Positions 6,632 through 15,010 of a stretch of DNA of 63,175 nucleotides are shown in pieces. The DNA lies in assembly GCA_025362815.1 (NCBI GenBank), contig JANYFG010000069.1, positions 1-63,175 of the forward strand. The letters run 5' to 3'. Position 1 is the stretch's first letter, and each line of letters opens with the position of its first letter. The DNA comes from Rhodospirillales bacterium. Its GTDB lineage: Bacteria > Pseudomonadota > Alphaproteobacteria > Acetobacterales > Acetobacteraceae. The notes beneath the pieces are model-generated. The model was not told the DNA's origin. It saw nothing but the letters and a program-made list of their open reading frames with translations, and did not search any database. The translations under genes and the position numbers were made by a program.

Positions 6632-7857
6632 CCATCAGCCGCCGCCGGCTTGGCCTGCTCGCCGCCGCCCTTGCCGCACCCGCCGCCGCACCCGCCACCG
6701 CACAGGCCACCGCACAGGCCCAAACCTCCGACTGGACATCGGTCGAAGCGCGGGCCCGCGGCAGATCGGTCGCCTTCAACGCCTGGGCGGGCGACGAAAA
6801 AACCAACGCGTTCATCGCCTGGGCCGCCGAGCGGGTGCGCGCCTCGCACGATATCGAGCTGCGTCATGTGCGCCTGCGCGACACCGCCGAAGCCGTCACC
6901 CGCGTGGTCGCCGAACGCAGCGCGGGGCGGGATGCCAACGGCGCCGTGGATCTGATCTGGATCAACGGACCCAACTTCCTCGCGCTGAAGCAGCAAGGCT
7001 TCCTGCTCCGCTTCGCCGACACGCTGCCGAATTTCGGCCTGGTGGACACGACGGGAAAACCCGCCACGGTGACGGATTTCACCATCCCGGTCGATGGTCT
7101 GGCAGCACCCTGGCGAATGGCGCAGATCGTGTTCATCCATGACAGCGCGCGCGCCCCGAGCCCGCCGCGCAGCATGAAGGCGATGCTGGAGTTCGCCGCC
7201 GCCCATCGCGGCCGCCTCGCGCATCCCACGGCGCGCAACTTTTTGGGCGCCACCTTCCTCAAGCAGGCGCTGTATGAGCTGACCCCGGACAGGTCGGTGC
7301 TGGCGCAACCGGCTGACGACGCGGGGTTCGCCGCCGCCGCCGCCCCGCTCTGGGCCTGGTATGATGCGCTGCGTCCCAATCTTTGGCGCCAGGGCAGGCA
7401 GTTCGCCGAAAACGGCCCCGCCACGCGCAACCTCCTGAACGACGGCGAGATCGACCTCATGATCTCGTTCAATCCGTCCGAGGCGGCGCTCGCCATTTCC
7501 AGCGGCCTGCTGCCGCCCACCGTGCGCAGCTACGTGCTGGATGGTGGGACCATCGGCAATGCCAGTTTCGTGGCTATCCCCTCCAACGCCTCCCAGCCGG
7601 ACGCCGCGCGTGTGGTGGCGAATTTCCTGCTCACGCCCGAGGCCCAGGCCCACGCGCAGAACCCCGCGTTGCTCGGCGCCTACACCGTGTTGGACCTGCA
7701 GAAGCTCTCCCCCGCCGACCTGCGCCTGTTCGCCGACATCCCCCAAACCCCCGGCGTGATGACGAACGCCGAGCTAGGCCAGGCTTTGGCGGAGCCGCAT
7801 CCAAGCTGGATGACCCGCGTCGTGGCGGAATGGGACCGTCGCACCAGCGCCGGCTGA
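6628..7857 (+). CDS. Tat-exported ABC transporter substrate-binding protein, YnjB-like
   Basis: A 409-aa solute-binding protein related to YnjB of the extracellular type-1 family. The N terminus has a twin-arginine signal (SRRRLGLLAAALAAPAAA) ending in an alanine-rich cleavage region near residue 27. The mature part shows AVDLIWINGPNFLALKQQGFL (typical YnjB GxNF region), VAIPSNASQPDAARVVANFLL and the LTPEAQA segment of periplasmic binding proteins. It starts at GTG 6628, overlapping the radical SAM stop, with GGAG eight bases upstream. Tat export implies folding, perhaps with a bound ligand or cofactor, before translocation. Ligand unknown; relatives have been suggested for thiamine or sulfur compounds without proof. 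Confidence 0.85.
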   Translation: MTISRRRLGLLAAALAAPAAAPATAQATAQAQTSDWTSVEARARGRSVAFNAWAGDEKTNAFIAWAAERVRASHDIELRHVRLRDTAEAVTRVVAERSAGRDANGAVDLIWINGPNFLALKQQGFLLRFADTLPNFGLVDTTGKPATVTDFTIPVDGLAAPWRMAQIVFIHDSARAPSPPRSMKAMLEFAAAHRGRLAHPTARNFLGATFLKQALYELTPDRSVLAQPADDAGFAAAAAPLWAWYDALRPNLWRQGRQFAENGPATRNLLNDGEIDLMISFNPSEAALAISSGLLPPTVRSYVLDGGTIGNASFVAIPSNASQPDAARVVANFLLTPEAQAHAQNPALLGAYTVLDLQKLSPADLRLFADIPQTPGVMTNAELGQALAEPHPSWMTRVVAEWDRRTSAG

Positions 7858-7860
7858 CCG

Positions 7861-9531
7861 GTGTTCCCACGCGCCTTTCCCGCAATCCTTGCCGCAGGCG
7901 TGGTGGCGTTGCCGGTGCTGGGCGGCCTGCTCGGCACCATCCTGCCGGCGTTCGGCCTTCTGCCGGCACTTGGCGGCACGCATCTCAGTCTCGATCCGTG
8001 GCGCGTGATGCTGGCCCAGCCCGGGTTTGCATCCTCGGTCTGGCTCAGCGTCTCCACCGGCCTCGCCGCCACGCTGATCTCGCTGACCACCGTGGCATTG
8101 GCCACCGCCGCGTTTCACACCACGCGGTTCTTCCGCCTGCTGCAGGCCGCGATCGCCCCCCTGCTGGCCACACCGCATGTGGCCATCGCCATCGGCCTGC
8201 TGGCCATCGCGGCCCCCAGCGGAACCATCGCCCGCGCCATCGCCCCGCTGGCGGGCTGGTCCACGCCGCCTGACATCGCCACCGTCAACGACCCGATGGG
8301 CGCGGCCCTCATTCTCGGCCTGGTGCTGAAGGAGGCGCCCTATCTCCTGCTGATGACCCTGGCCGCGATGAACCAGATCCCGGTCGCCGGATTGATGGCG
8401 GTGGCGCGCAGCCTCGGCCAGCCGGCGCCGGTGGCGTTCCTCAAAATCGTCTTCCCGCTCATCTATCGCCAGATCCGCCTGCCCGTGCTGGCCGTGCTGG
8501 CCTATGCGCTGTCTGTGGTCGACGTCGCCATTCTCCTCGGACCAGACCGCAGACCGCCGCTCGGCGTGCTGGTGGTGCGCTGGTTTTTCGACCCCGATCT
8601 TAGCAAGGTGTTCCCCGCCGCCGCCGCCGCCTGCCTGCTGTTGATCGTGACCGGCTTGACCCTGGTTGTCTGGCACCTCGCCGAACGCGCCATCGCACCC
8701 CTGCAACGCCACTGGTCCGCCGTGGGACGTCGCTCGGGCGACACCGCGATCCGCCTCGGCGGCGTGGCCTTTCCGGTGCTGCTGGCACTCGCCGCCATCA
8801 GCCTCGCCGCCGCGGCCACGTGGTCCGCCGCAGGTCCCTGGCGATTTCCCGACCTGCTGCCCGCCCGCCTGGATCTGTCGATCTGGGCCGCACAGCTCCC
8901 CCATCTCGCGGCGCCGTTTCGCATCACCCTGGTCACCGCGCTGGCCGCCACGGCGCTGGCTTTGCTGTTGTGCGTCGCGGCGCTGGAAGCCGGCGCCCGA
9001 CATGGCGGCGCCGCACGGCCAAGTTTGCTCGCATGGACGTTGTTGCCGCTCCTGGTGCCGCAAACCTCGTTTCTGTTCGGTTTGCAGATCGCACTGCTCA
9101 GCCTCGGCCTCGACGGTGGCTGGATCTCGCTGATCTGGACGCATCTGGTGTTCGTGCTGCCCTATATGCTGCTGTCGCTCACCCAGCCTTACGCGGCGCT
9201 GGACCCAAGGCTCGCGCACACCGCCGCCTGCCTGGGCGCCTCCCCCTGGCGCACGCTGGTCACGGTGAAAATACCCATTCTGCTTCGCCCTCTACTCGCC
9301 GCCACCGCCGTGGGCATCGCCGTCAGCGCCGGGCAATATCTCGCCACGCTGTTCGCCGGCGGCGGCCGGATGGCGAGCCTGGCCACCGAGGCCGTCACGC
9401 TGTCCTCCGGCGGCGACCGTCGCGTGATGGGGGTGTTCGCGGTGGCGCAGACCGCCCTTCCCCTGGCGTTCTTCGCCGTGGCGTTGCTGCTGCCACGGCT
9501 GATCTGGCGCCGGCGCGCGGCCCTGGCATGA
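7861..9531 (+). CDS. ABC transporter permease, YnjC-like (two fused permease domains)
   Basis: A 556-aa inner-membrane protein with about 12 hydrophobic segments in two halves, each an ABC permease unit. The coupling (EAA) loops are visible as LMAVARSLGQPAPVAFLKIVFPLI in the first half and AHTAACLGASPWRTLVTVKIPIL in the second. The fused double permease is the YnjC pattern. It starts at GTG 7861, four codon-lengths after the binding-protein stop, with no clear Shine-Dalgarno sequence, so coupling to upstream translation is likely. It overlaps the ATPase gene by four bases (ATGA). Confidence 0.87.
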   Translation: MFPRAFPAILAAGVVALPVLGGLLGTILPAFGLLPALGGTHLSLDPWRVMLAQPGFASSVWLSVSTGLAATLISLTTVALATAAFHTTRFFRLLQAAIAPLLATPHVAIAIGLLAIAAPSGTIARAIAPLAGWSTPPDIATVNDPMGAALILGLVLKEAPYLLLMTLAAMNQIPVAGLMAVARSLGQPAPVAFLKIVFPLIYRQIRLPVLAVLAYALSVVDVAILLGPDRRPPLGVLVVRWFFDPDLSKVFPAAAAACLLLIVTGLTLVVWHLAERAIAPLQRHWSAVGRRSGDTAIRLGGVAFPVLLALAAISLAAAATWSAAGPWRFPDLLPARLDLSIWAAQLPHLAAPFRITLVTALAATALALLLCVAALEAGARHGGAARPSLLAWTLLPLLVPQTSFLFGLQIALLSLGLDGGWISLIWTHLVFVLPYMLLSLTQPYAALDPRLAHTAACLGASPWRTLVTVKIPILLRPLLAATAVGIAVSAGQYLATLFAGGGRMASLATEAVTLSSGGDRRVMGVFAVAQTALPLAFFAVALLLPRLIWRRRAALA

Positions 9532-10163
9532 CGCTGTCCATCGAGACCGTCACGATCCGCGCCGCCGGCCGGATGCTGTTCGACCCGCTGACGCTCACGG
9601 TGGCGAAAGGCCAGGTCACCACGTTGATGGGCCCATCCGGCTGCGGCAAATCCAGCCTTCTCGCCCATATCTGCGGCACGCTGACGCCAGGGCTGCGCGC
9701 CACCGGCACCGTCTCGCTCGACGGCGACGACATCACCCACCTGCCCCCGGAGCGTCGCCGCATCGGCATTCTGTTCCAGGACGACCTGTTGTTCCCGCAT
9801 CTGTCGGTGGGGGCCAATCTCGGCTTCGGCCTCAGACCCGGCCCCGGACGGAAGGCACGCATCGATGCGGCGCTGGTCGCCGCCGAACTCCCCGGCCTCG
9901 CCGATCGCGACCCCGCCAGCCTGTCCGGCGGCCAGCGCGCCCGTGTCTCGCTGATGCGCTGCCTGCTGTCAGGCCCGCGCGCCCTGCTGCTGGACGAGCC
10001 GTTTTCGCGGCTGGACGCCGATCTCAGGCAACGTTTTCGGCGTTTCGTGTTCGATCACGCGGCCGCCCGTAATCTGCCCGTGCTGCTCGTCACCCACGAC
10101 GCACTGGACGCCCAGGCCGCCGGTGGCCCGGTGCGGATGCTGGTCAGCCCGCCCGGCGCATAA
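9528..10163 (+). CDS. ABC transporter ATP-binding protein, YnjD-like
   Basis: A 211-aa ABC ATPase, shorter than most but with a complete set of motifs: Walker A GPSGCGKSS (about residues 34-42), a Q-loop in GILFQDDLLFPHLSVG, signature LSGGQRARVS, Walker B RALLLDEPFSRLD and the H-loop VTHD. It powers the permease at 7861 and completes a YnjBCD-type importer. The start codon overlaps the permease stop. The 3' end overlaps the convergent glycosyltransferase gene by 20 bp. Confidence 0.92.
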   Translation: MTLSIETVTIRAAGRMLFDPLTLTVAKGQVTTLMGPSGCGKSSLLAHICGTLTPGLRATGTVSLDGDDITHLPPERRRIGILFQDDLLFPHLSVGANLGFGLRPGPGRKARIDAALVAAELPGLADRDPASLSGGQRARVSLMRCLLSGPRALLLDEPFSRLDADLRQRFRRFVFDHAAARNLPVLLVTHDALDAQAAGGPVRMLVSPPGA

Positions 10164-10797
10164 GCCACTCAAGCAACGCAGTCTGCGCCGGAAGCGGTTT
10201 GTCCAAAGCCTCCAGGGCGATCCGCAACCCGGCGAGATCGGCGCCTTCGTCGACATCCATCTGCGGCTTAACGAAGCTCACCGGGCACGCCAGTCGTTCC
10301 AGCAGCCGGTCCGCGGTGTCCGGCGCCGAATACGGCACGCTGCGCCACACGGCGGACGCGATCGGCCGATCGCCGCCGAACAGCCAGAAACCGCCATCCA
10401 TCGCCCGCCCCATCACGAAAGGCGCGCATCGTGCCGCCGCCAGCCGCAACAACGCGGGCGTGGTCTGCGGACTGTCCGCCCCGATCAACAGCACGCTGCC
10501 ATGCCGCGCCTGCAGCGTGGTGAAAACACGATCGAGACGCGCGCCCAATCCTAACTTCGCCAGCCTACCCTCTTCCTGCCGTATCGTGGGAAAGCCGGAC
10601 CACCGCGGATCATCCAGCCCCTCGGCCTCCGCCACGGCCCAGTACGCCGCAAGCCGCGATGCCGCCGCGATTTCGGCCACCGCGCGCACCGCCAGCGCAT
10701 AGAATTCCGCCGCCGCCGATGCGCCGATCCCGGCGGCAAGCCGGGTCTTGATCGGGCTCAGCCCCGGCGTCTTCACGAAGATCGCCAACGCCGTCAT
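10144..10797 (-). CDS. TIGR04282-type glycosyltransferase (DUF2064, CofC-like)
   Basis: A 217-aa protein of the small nucleotidyl/glycosyltransferase-fold family annotated in databases as arsenosugar biosynthesis or rSAM-associated transferase 1. Motifs: AIFVKTPGLSPIKTRLA at the N terminus, SVLLIGADSPQTTPALL with the DxD-like acidic site in the middle, and the DGGFWLFG segment. Start ATG 10797 overlaps the stop of the TIGR04283-type gene, so it is the last gene of a four-gene operon (TVP38, reductase, two transferases). Family well supported; the actual sugar acceptor is unknown. Confidence 0.85.
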   Translation of the reverse strand: MTALAIFVKTPGLSPIKTRLAAGIGASAAAEFYALAVRAVAEIAAASRLAAYWAVAEAEGLDDPRWSGFPTIRQEEGRLAKLGLGARLDRVFTTLQARHGSVLLIGADSPQTTPALLRLAAARCAPFVMGRAMDGGFWLFGGDRPIASAVWRSVPYSAPDTADRLLERLACPVSFVKPQMDVDEGADLAGLRIALEALDKPLPAQTALLEWLMRRAG

Positions 10798-11480
10798 CGC
10801 CGCCTTACCCGCCGCATCGCCCGCCGCATCGCCCGCCATTGGGGATAGGCCTGCACCGCCGTGAGCCACACGTGGCGCAAGGTCGTCCGCCCCCAGCCGT
10901 GCCGGGCATATGTCCGCGCACTGGTCGAAACGGTCGCGCCCACCGGCACCACCTTGTAGCCGGCGCGACGCACCGCCCACACGAACAGATGGTCCTCGCC
11001 ATACGCCGCCTGCGTGTCAAAGCCCCCGAGCTCGTGAAACAGCGATGCCGGCATGACGAACCCCTGGTCGCCAAACGGAATGCCCAGATGGCGCGAGCGA
11101 AGATTGGCGCCCCACGCGTTCAGCCGCACCGGGCTGGGGCCATCGGGGCGAAACGCCAGATCGAACCACCCCAGCGCCTTCTCCCCGCGCGTCATGAACG
11201 CCTGCAACGCAGGCCACGCCCCCGGCGACAGACGGGTGTCGGCATGCACGAACCACAGGTATGCGCCGTGCGCCGCCCGCGCGCCACCATTCAACTGCCG
11301 CGCGCGCCCCGCCTCGCAGGCGAGCGACTGCACGGCAAAGGCCGAGCGCCATGGCACCGCCTCATCAGCAGCCACGAGGACAAGCTCGCAGTCATCATCG
11401 AACACGGCTTCGAGCTGCCCGGCCAGCCCGCGCCACTCCGCCTCGCCCGGTGCCAGCGGCACGATCACCGACAGCTTCAT
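10794..11480 (-). CDS. TIGR04283-type family 2 glycosyltransferase
   Basis: A 228-aa GT-A fold transferase. It begins MKLSVIVPLAPGEAEW, has a short nucleotide-sugar site (ELVLVAADEA), the LWFVHADTRLSPGAW stretch with HADT as the DxD equivalent, and GIPFGDQGFVMPASLFHELGGF, which is diagnostic for the TIGR04283 (arsenosugar-associated transferase 2) group. It starts at 11480 with GAGG eight bases upstream, ten bases after the reductase stop on the minus strand. It overlaps the next gene by four bases. The pairing with the TIGR04282-type gene is the usual genomic arrangement of the family. Confidence 0.87.
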   Translation of the reverse strand: MKLSVIVPLAPGEAEWRGLAGQLEAVFDDDCELVLVAADEAVPWRSAFAVQSLACEAGRARQLNGGARAAHGAYLWFVHADTRLSPGAWPALQAFMTRGEKALGWFDLAFRPDGPSPVRLNAWGANLRSRHLGIPFGDQGFVMPASLFHELGGFDTQAAYGEDHLFVWAVRRAGYKVVPVGATVSTSARTYARHGWGRTTLRHVWLTAVQAYPQWRAMRRAMRRVRRR

Positions 11481-11490
11481 CCCCGCAGCC

Positions 11491-12912
11491 TCATCCCCGC
11501 AACCACGTCTGATAGCGGCCCAGCAGCGGAAACACCCAGCCCGGCGCGTGCGCCTGGCGCCACGCCCCGGCCGCATCGCGATTGGCTTCGGTGTAGGTGG
11601 GATAAGGATGAATGGTGGCAAAAACCTTTTTCAGCCCGATGCCGTGGCGCATCGCCAACGTCAGTTCCGCCAGCATTTCGCCGGCGCGCGGCGCCACCAC
11701 CGTGGCCCCCAGGATCCGGTCGGTGCCGGGCCTGGTGAGGATCGTCACAAACCCGCCCGCCTCGTCCACAATGGCGCGGTCCAGATCCTCGATCCGCTTC
11801 GTGGTGATCTCGAACGCCACACCTCGCGCCTTGGCCTCACGCTCGTTCAGGCCCACGCGGGCGATTTCCGGATTGCAATAGGTCACCGCGGGCATGCCGC
11901 CATAGTCCACCCGAATGCGGTGCAGCTGCCCGAACAGCGCATTGATCGTGGCGTGCCAGGCCTGGTGCGAGGCGGCATGGGTGAACTGATACGGCCCTGC
12001 CACGTCACCGCATGCATACAGGCTGGGACACGAGGATTGCAGATACGCGTTCGTCTCGATGGTGCCGGAAGGGCCAAGCCGCACGCCGAGCTGCTCCAGC
12101 CCGAACCCCGCCACCCGCGCCTTGCGGCCGACCGCCGCCAGCACGCGATCATACCCCACGCGGGCCCCGTGTTCGAACATCATCTCGGTGCCGGACGCCG
12201 CCACCGCGCGATGGCCCAAAAGCACCGTCACACCCTCCGCCTCCAGCCGGGCTTTCACATGGCACGCCACCGCGTCATCCTCCCGCGCCAGCAGCTGGCC
12301 TGAGGCCTCGGCGATCGTGACCTGTGTGCCCAGCCGCTGGAACGCCTGCGCCAGCTCGCACGCGATGGGGCCGCCCCCCAGGATCAGCAGCCGCGCCGGT
12401 GCCTCCGGCAGGTTCCAGATCGTCTCCGAGGTCAAGGCATCGGCCAGGCCCGGAATATCGGGCATCACCGGGGCCGCGCCCGTCGCCACGATGATCGCGC
12501 GCGTGGCAAGCGTCACGCCGTCGACCTCCACGGACCAGGGCGATGTGATGCGGGCATGGCCGCGCCTCACATCCACGCCCATCGCGGCAAACCGCTCCAC
12601 ACTGTCATGCGGCGCGATGCGCTGGATGGACCGGCGCACATACGCCATGGCAGCGGCGGACCGCACCGGGCCGGCCTCGCCCAGCAGCCCCAGCCGCGCC
12701 GCATCACGCGCCGAATGGATCAAGGATGCCGCGTGGATCAGCGCTTTCGACGGCACGCAGCCGGTGTTCAGGCAGTCGCCCCCCATCTCCGCCGCCTCGA
12801 CCAACGTCACGCTTGCCCCGGCCTTCGCGGCCACGATGGCGCTGACCAGCCCCGCCGAGCCGCCGCCGATCACCACCAGATTGCGGTCGAACCGCCGCGG
12901 CCGGGCGTTCAT
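11491..12912 (-). CDS. FAD/NAD(P)-dependent disulfide oxidoreductase, MerA/Lpd-like
   Basis: A 473-aa class I flavoprotein disulfide reductase. It shows FAD-binding VVIGGGSAGLVSAIVAAKAG, the redox-active CLNTGC pair, a second NAD(P)-binding LLILGGGPIACELAQAF, the second FAD motif YACGDVAGPYQFTH, and the C-terminal HPYPTYTEA catalytic His-Glu. It lacks the N-terminal heavy-metal domain and C-terminal Cys-Cys of true mercuric reductase, so the mercury name often given to such genes is not justified. It is coupled to the TVP38 gene (four-base overlap) and precedes the two glycosyltransferases; this gene set recurs in proteobacteria. Confidence 0.88.
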   Translation of the reverse strand: MNARPRRFDRNLVVIGGGSAGLVSAIVAAKAGASVTLVEAAEMGGDCLNTGCVPSKALIHAASLIHSARDAARLGLLGEAGPVRSAAAMAYVRRSIQRIAPHDSVERFAAMGVDVRRGHARITSPWSVEVDGVTLATRAIIVATGAAPVMPDIPGLADALTSETIWNLPEAPARLLILGGGPIACELAQAFQRLGTQVTIAEASGQLLAREDDAVACHVKARLEAEGVTVLLGHRAVAASGTEMMFEHGARVGYDRVLAAVGRKARVAGFGLEQLGVRLGPSGTIETNAYLQSSCPSLYACGDVAGPYQFTHAASHQAWHATINALFGQLHRIRVDYGGMPAVTYCNPEIARVGLNEREAKARGVAFEITTKRIEDLDRAIVDEAGGFVTILTRPGTDRILGATVVAPRAGEMLAELTLAMRHGIGLKKVFATIHPYPTYTEANRDAAGAWRQAHAPGWVFPLLGRYQTWLRG

Positions 12913-13589
12913 GCGCGGGCCTTGCGCACGGCGCCCACCACGAACCGCGCCGCCAGCGGCAAAAGCGCCAGCAGGATCAGCGACACGATCAGCCCGGGCG
13001 ACAAGATGCCCGACAGCGACTGCAACCGCTCCAGCTGGGTGCCCGCATTCACGAACACCAGCGTGGCCGGCAGCATGCCGAGCTGGCTGACCCAGTAGAA
13101 ACGGAAAACCGGAATGGCGGTGAGGCCGAACAGCAAATTGATCAACGTGAAGGGAATGACCGGCGCCAGACGCAGGCTCAGAAGATAGAAGATGCCGTCT
13201 CGGGCGATCCCCGCCTCGATGTCGCGCAGCCGCGCCCCGAACCGCCGCTGCACCCAGTCCCGCAGCAGAAACCGGCTCGACAGAAACGACAACGTGGCGC
13301 CGATGGCGGAGGCGAAGGACACGATGACAGCCCCCTCGCCCAGCCCGAACAACGCTCCGGCCGCGAGCGACAGCGGCAGGGCCACCGGCAGCGCCAGCGC
13401 GGTCACGGCGCCGTAGATCAGCACGCCCAGCAAGGGTGCCGCCACCTCATGGGCCTGCACCAGATCGATCAGTGCCAAACGATTGGCCTGCAGCGTGTGC
13501 AGATCGAGCCGGTCGCGCAGGCCCGAGGCGAAGAACGCCACGATCAGGGCCACGAGACCCGCGAGCAGCAGAAGCTTCGATCCCCGCAT
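12909..13589 (-). CDS. TVP38/TMEM64 family membrane protein (DedA-like)
   Basis: A 226-aa polytopic inner-membrane protein with about six hydrophobic segments. The SNARE-associated/VTT domain signature is present: LPLSLAAGALFGLGEGAVIV, then LRLAPVIPFTLINLLFGLT. Relatives are scramblases or undecaprenyl-/phospholipid-related transporters. First gene of the minus-strand operon with the flavoprotein reductase and the two glycosyltransferases. Upstream, toward 13.7 kb, lie four tandem hairpin repeats. Confidence 0.88.
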   Translation of the reverse strand: MRGSKLLLLAGLVALIVAFFASGLRDRLDLHTLQANRLALIDLVQAHEVAAPLLGVLIYGAVTALALPVALPLSLAAGALFGLGEGAVIVSFASAIGATLSFLSSRFLLRDWVQRRFGARLRDIEAGIARDGIFYLLSLRLAPVIPFTLINLLFGLTAIPVFRFYWVSQLGMLPATLVFVNAGTQLERLQSLSGILSPGLIVSLILLALLPLAARFVVGAVRKARA

Positions 13590-13664
13590 TCGTCACCCCC
13601 ACGCCCCAGAGCCCCCCTCCTAGCCCAAGCCCGGCTGCTACACGACTTGCTTCTTCTCCATGTC

Positions 13665-13794
13665 GGGCCGCTTCTCGATGCGGCCCGCGTTATCCAAGTC
13701 GGGCCGCCGCTCAAAGCAGCCCGCGTTATCCAAGTCGGGCCGCCGCTCAAAGCGGCCCGCGTTATCCAAGTCGGGCCGCCGCTCAAAGCGGCCC
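13665..13794. repeat. Four tandem 36-bp hairpin-forming repeats
   Basis: A 36-bp period repeats through 13665-13794. Each unit carries GGGCCGC, an eight-base loop and GCGGCCC: stems at 13665/13680, 13701/13716 (one mismatch), 13737/13752 and 13773/13788. Units are joined by CGCGTTATCCAAGTC. The array lies between the 5' end of the TVP38 gene and the 3' end of the DUF2269 gene, both on the minus strand. There are no unique spacers, so it is not CRISPR. Confidence 0.85.
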
Positions 13795-13885
13795 GCGATG
13801 AGCCGGCGATCACGGCCCATGGCAGCTGCCCCCCGTCATGGCCGACCACGGCAGCATGGCCGCCGGAGGGGCTTGTCCACCCGGC

Positions 13886-14353
13886 TCAGATTTTGAAAAT
13901 CATGACATACAGCGCCGCCATCAGCGGCACGGTGGCCACGATCCCCCAGCGCAGCCAGGTGCGCGTGTCCTGGAAATAGGCTTCGGGGATGGCCGTGCCA
14001 TCGGTGAAACGCTTCACCGCGCGCGCCTGGCGGATCTGGATGGGCAGCAGCACCCCCAGCCATATGCAGCCGGACAGCGCGAACATCGCCTCCGCCCACA
14101 CGATCCACGACGTGCGCCACGGATCGATCCCGGCCACCCAGCCGGCGCCGTAGCCGCCGATCACGGTCAGCCCGATGCCCCAGGCGGTGAACGCCCAGTC
14201 GGTGATCGTCACCAGGCGCTGCGAGAAGGCGATGATCCGCGGGTCGCGCGTGCCGTCGGCGTAGAACTTCCAGCACGCCGTCACCGTCACGTTGCCCACC
14301 AGCAGGATGATGCCCAGCAGATGGATGATTTTGAAAATACCGTAGGACGTCAT
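13886..14353 (-). CDS. DUF2269-family integral membrane protein
   Basis: A 155-aa protein with four hydrophobic helices: FKIIHLLGIILLVGNVTVTACW at the N terminus, a WAFTAWGIGLTVIGGYG segment, MFALSGCIWLGVLLPIQ, and LRWGIVATVPLMAALYVMIF at the C terminus. This matches the DUF2269 predicted integral membrane family; conserved histidine and glycine in helix one (HLLG) are kept. Biochemical function is unknown for the family. Start at 14353 (MTSYGIF) is preferred, with a GGGGAAG-like site upstream; a longer frame to 14455 adds an unlikely arginine-rich leader. Confidence 0.75.
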   Translation of the reverse strand: MTSYGIFKIIHLLGIILLVGNVTVTACWKFYADGTRDPRIIAFSQRLVTITDWAFTAWGIGLTVIGGYGAGWVAGIDPWRTSWIVWAEAMFALSGCIWLGVLLPIQIRQARAVKRFTDGTAIPEAYFQDTRTWLRWGIVATVPLMAALYVMIFKI

Positions 14354-14571
14354 GAAAACCCATCTTCCCCCGCCCAAGACGCCCCGGCTGACTGCTTGGG
14401 TTCGCAAGGCAGGAGAGGGATGCCGCGTTTGCGCCGTTTGCTCAACCACCCGCATGCATCCGACCAGCGGTTTCGCATCGGCCGGACCGGAACCTGCGAT
14501 GCGTCCCGGCGCTTAAACGCTCGCCCATCGCCCATCGCCCATCGAAATAAACCCGACAATGGGAGGACCGC

Positions 14572-15006
14572 ATGCAGCAGGATCTGATCGACGAGCTGAA
14601 AAAGCTCCACTGCCAAGCCGTCGACGCCCGCAAGGGCTACGAGGAGGCGCTGGACGATGCCGAGGGCCGCGGCATGTCGCCGCTGTTCAAACGCATGATC
14701 GCGCTGCACGCCGCGAACGCCGCCGAACTTTGCAGTCCGCTTCAGGCGGCGGGCGAGGCGCCAGACCAGGATGGCTCGTTCATGTCGCATATCCACCGTA
14801 CCATCATGAGCGTGCGCGGCCTGTTCGGCGGGCTCGATGAAAGCGTGTTGCCGGGCCTGATAGACGGCGAGGAGCGCAACGCGTCCGGCTACGACGACGC
14901 CTTGAAGATGCCGGATGTGCCCGCCGATCTGCTCGGCGTGCTGACCACCCAGCGCCGCCGCATCGAGACGGAGATCGCCGGCATGAAAACGGTCAAAACC
15001 GCATGA
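14572..15006 (+). CDS. PA2169/DUF2383-type four-helix bundle protein
   Basis: A 144-aa soluble helical protein resembling the PA2169/DUF2383 ferritin-like family: LIDELKKLHCQAVDARKGYEEALDDAE at the start, a central FKRMIALHAANAAELC helix, and a C-terminal LGVLTTQRRRIETEIAGMK helix. Relatives are small stress-associated proteins of unproven function. GGGAGG lies five bases before the ATG, a strong initiation signal. It stands alone on its strand, ending four bases before the convergent acyl-CoA dehydrogenase homologue. Confidence 0.75.
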   Translation: MQQDLIDELKKLHCQAVDARKGYEEALDDAEGRGMSPLFKRMIALHAANAAELCSPLQAAGEAPDQDGSFMSHIHRTIMSVRGLFGGLDESVLPGLIDGEERNASGYDDALKMPDVPADLLGVLTTQRRRIETEIAGMKTVKTA

Positions 15007-15010
15007 GACG

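Noticed and set aside
7774..9219. Long minus-strand open frame of about 480 codons
   Set aside because: Antisense to the YnjC-like permease gene; Gln/Arg/Gly-rich composition typical of a shadow frame.
11491..12912. Mercuric reductase
   Set aside because: No N-terminal heavy-metal domain and no C-terminal Cys-Cys pair; only the general flavin disulfide reductase features are present.
13665..13794. Possible short CRISPR array (36-bp period)
   Set aside because: The units are contiguous and nearly identical over their whole length, with no unique spacers and no cas genes; tandem hairpin repeats explain it.
13449..13979. Open frames translating the 36-bp repeats into 12-residue peptide repeats
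   Set aside because: They exist on both strands only because the period is a multiple of three; no ribosome site and no known repeat protein.
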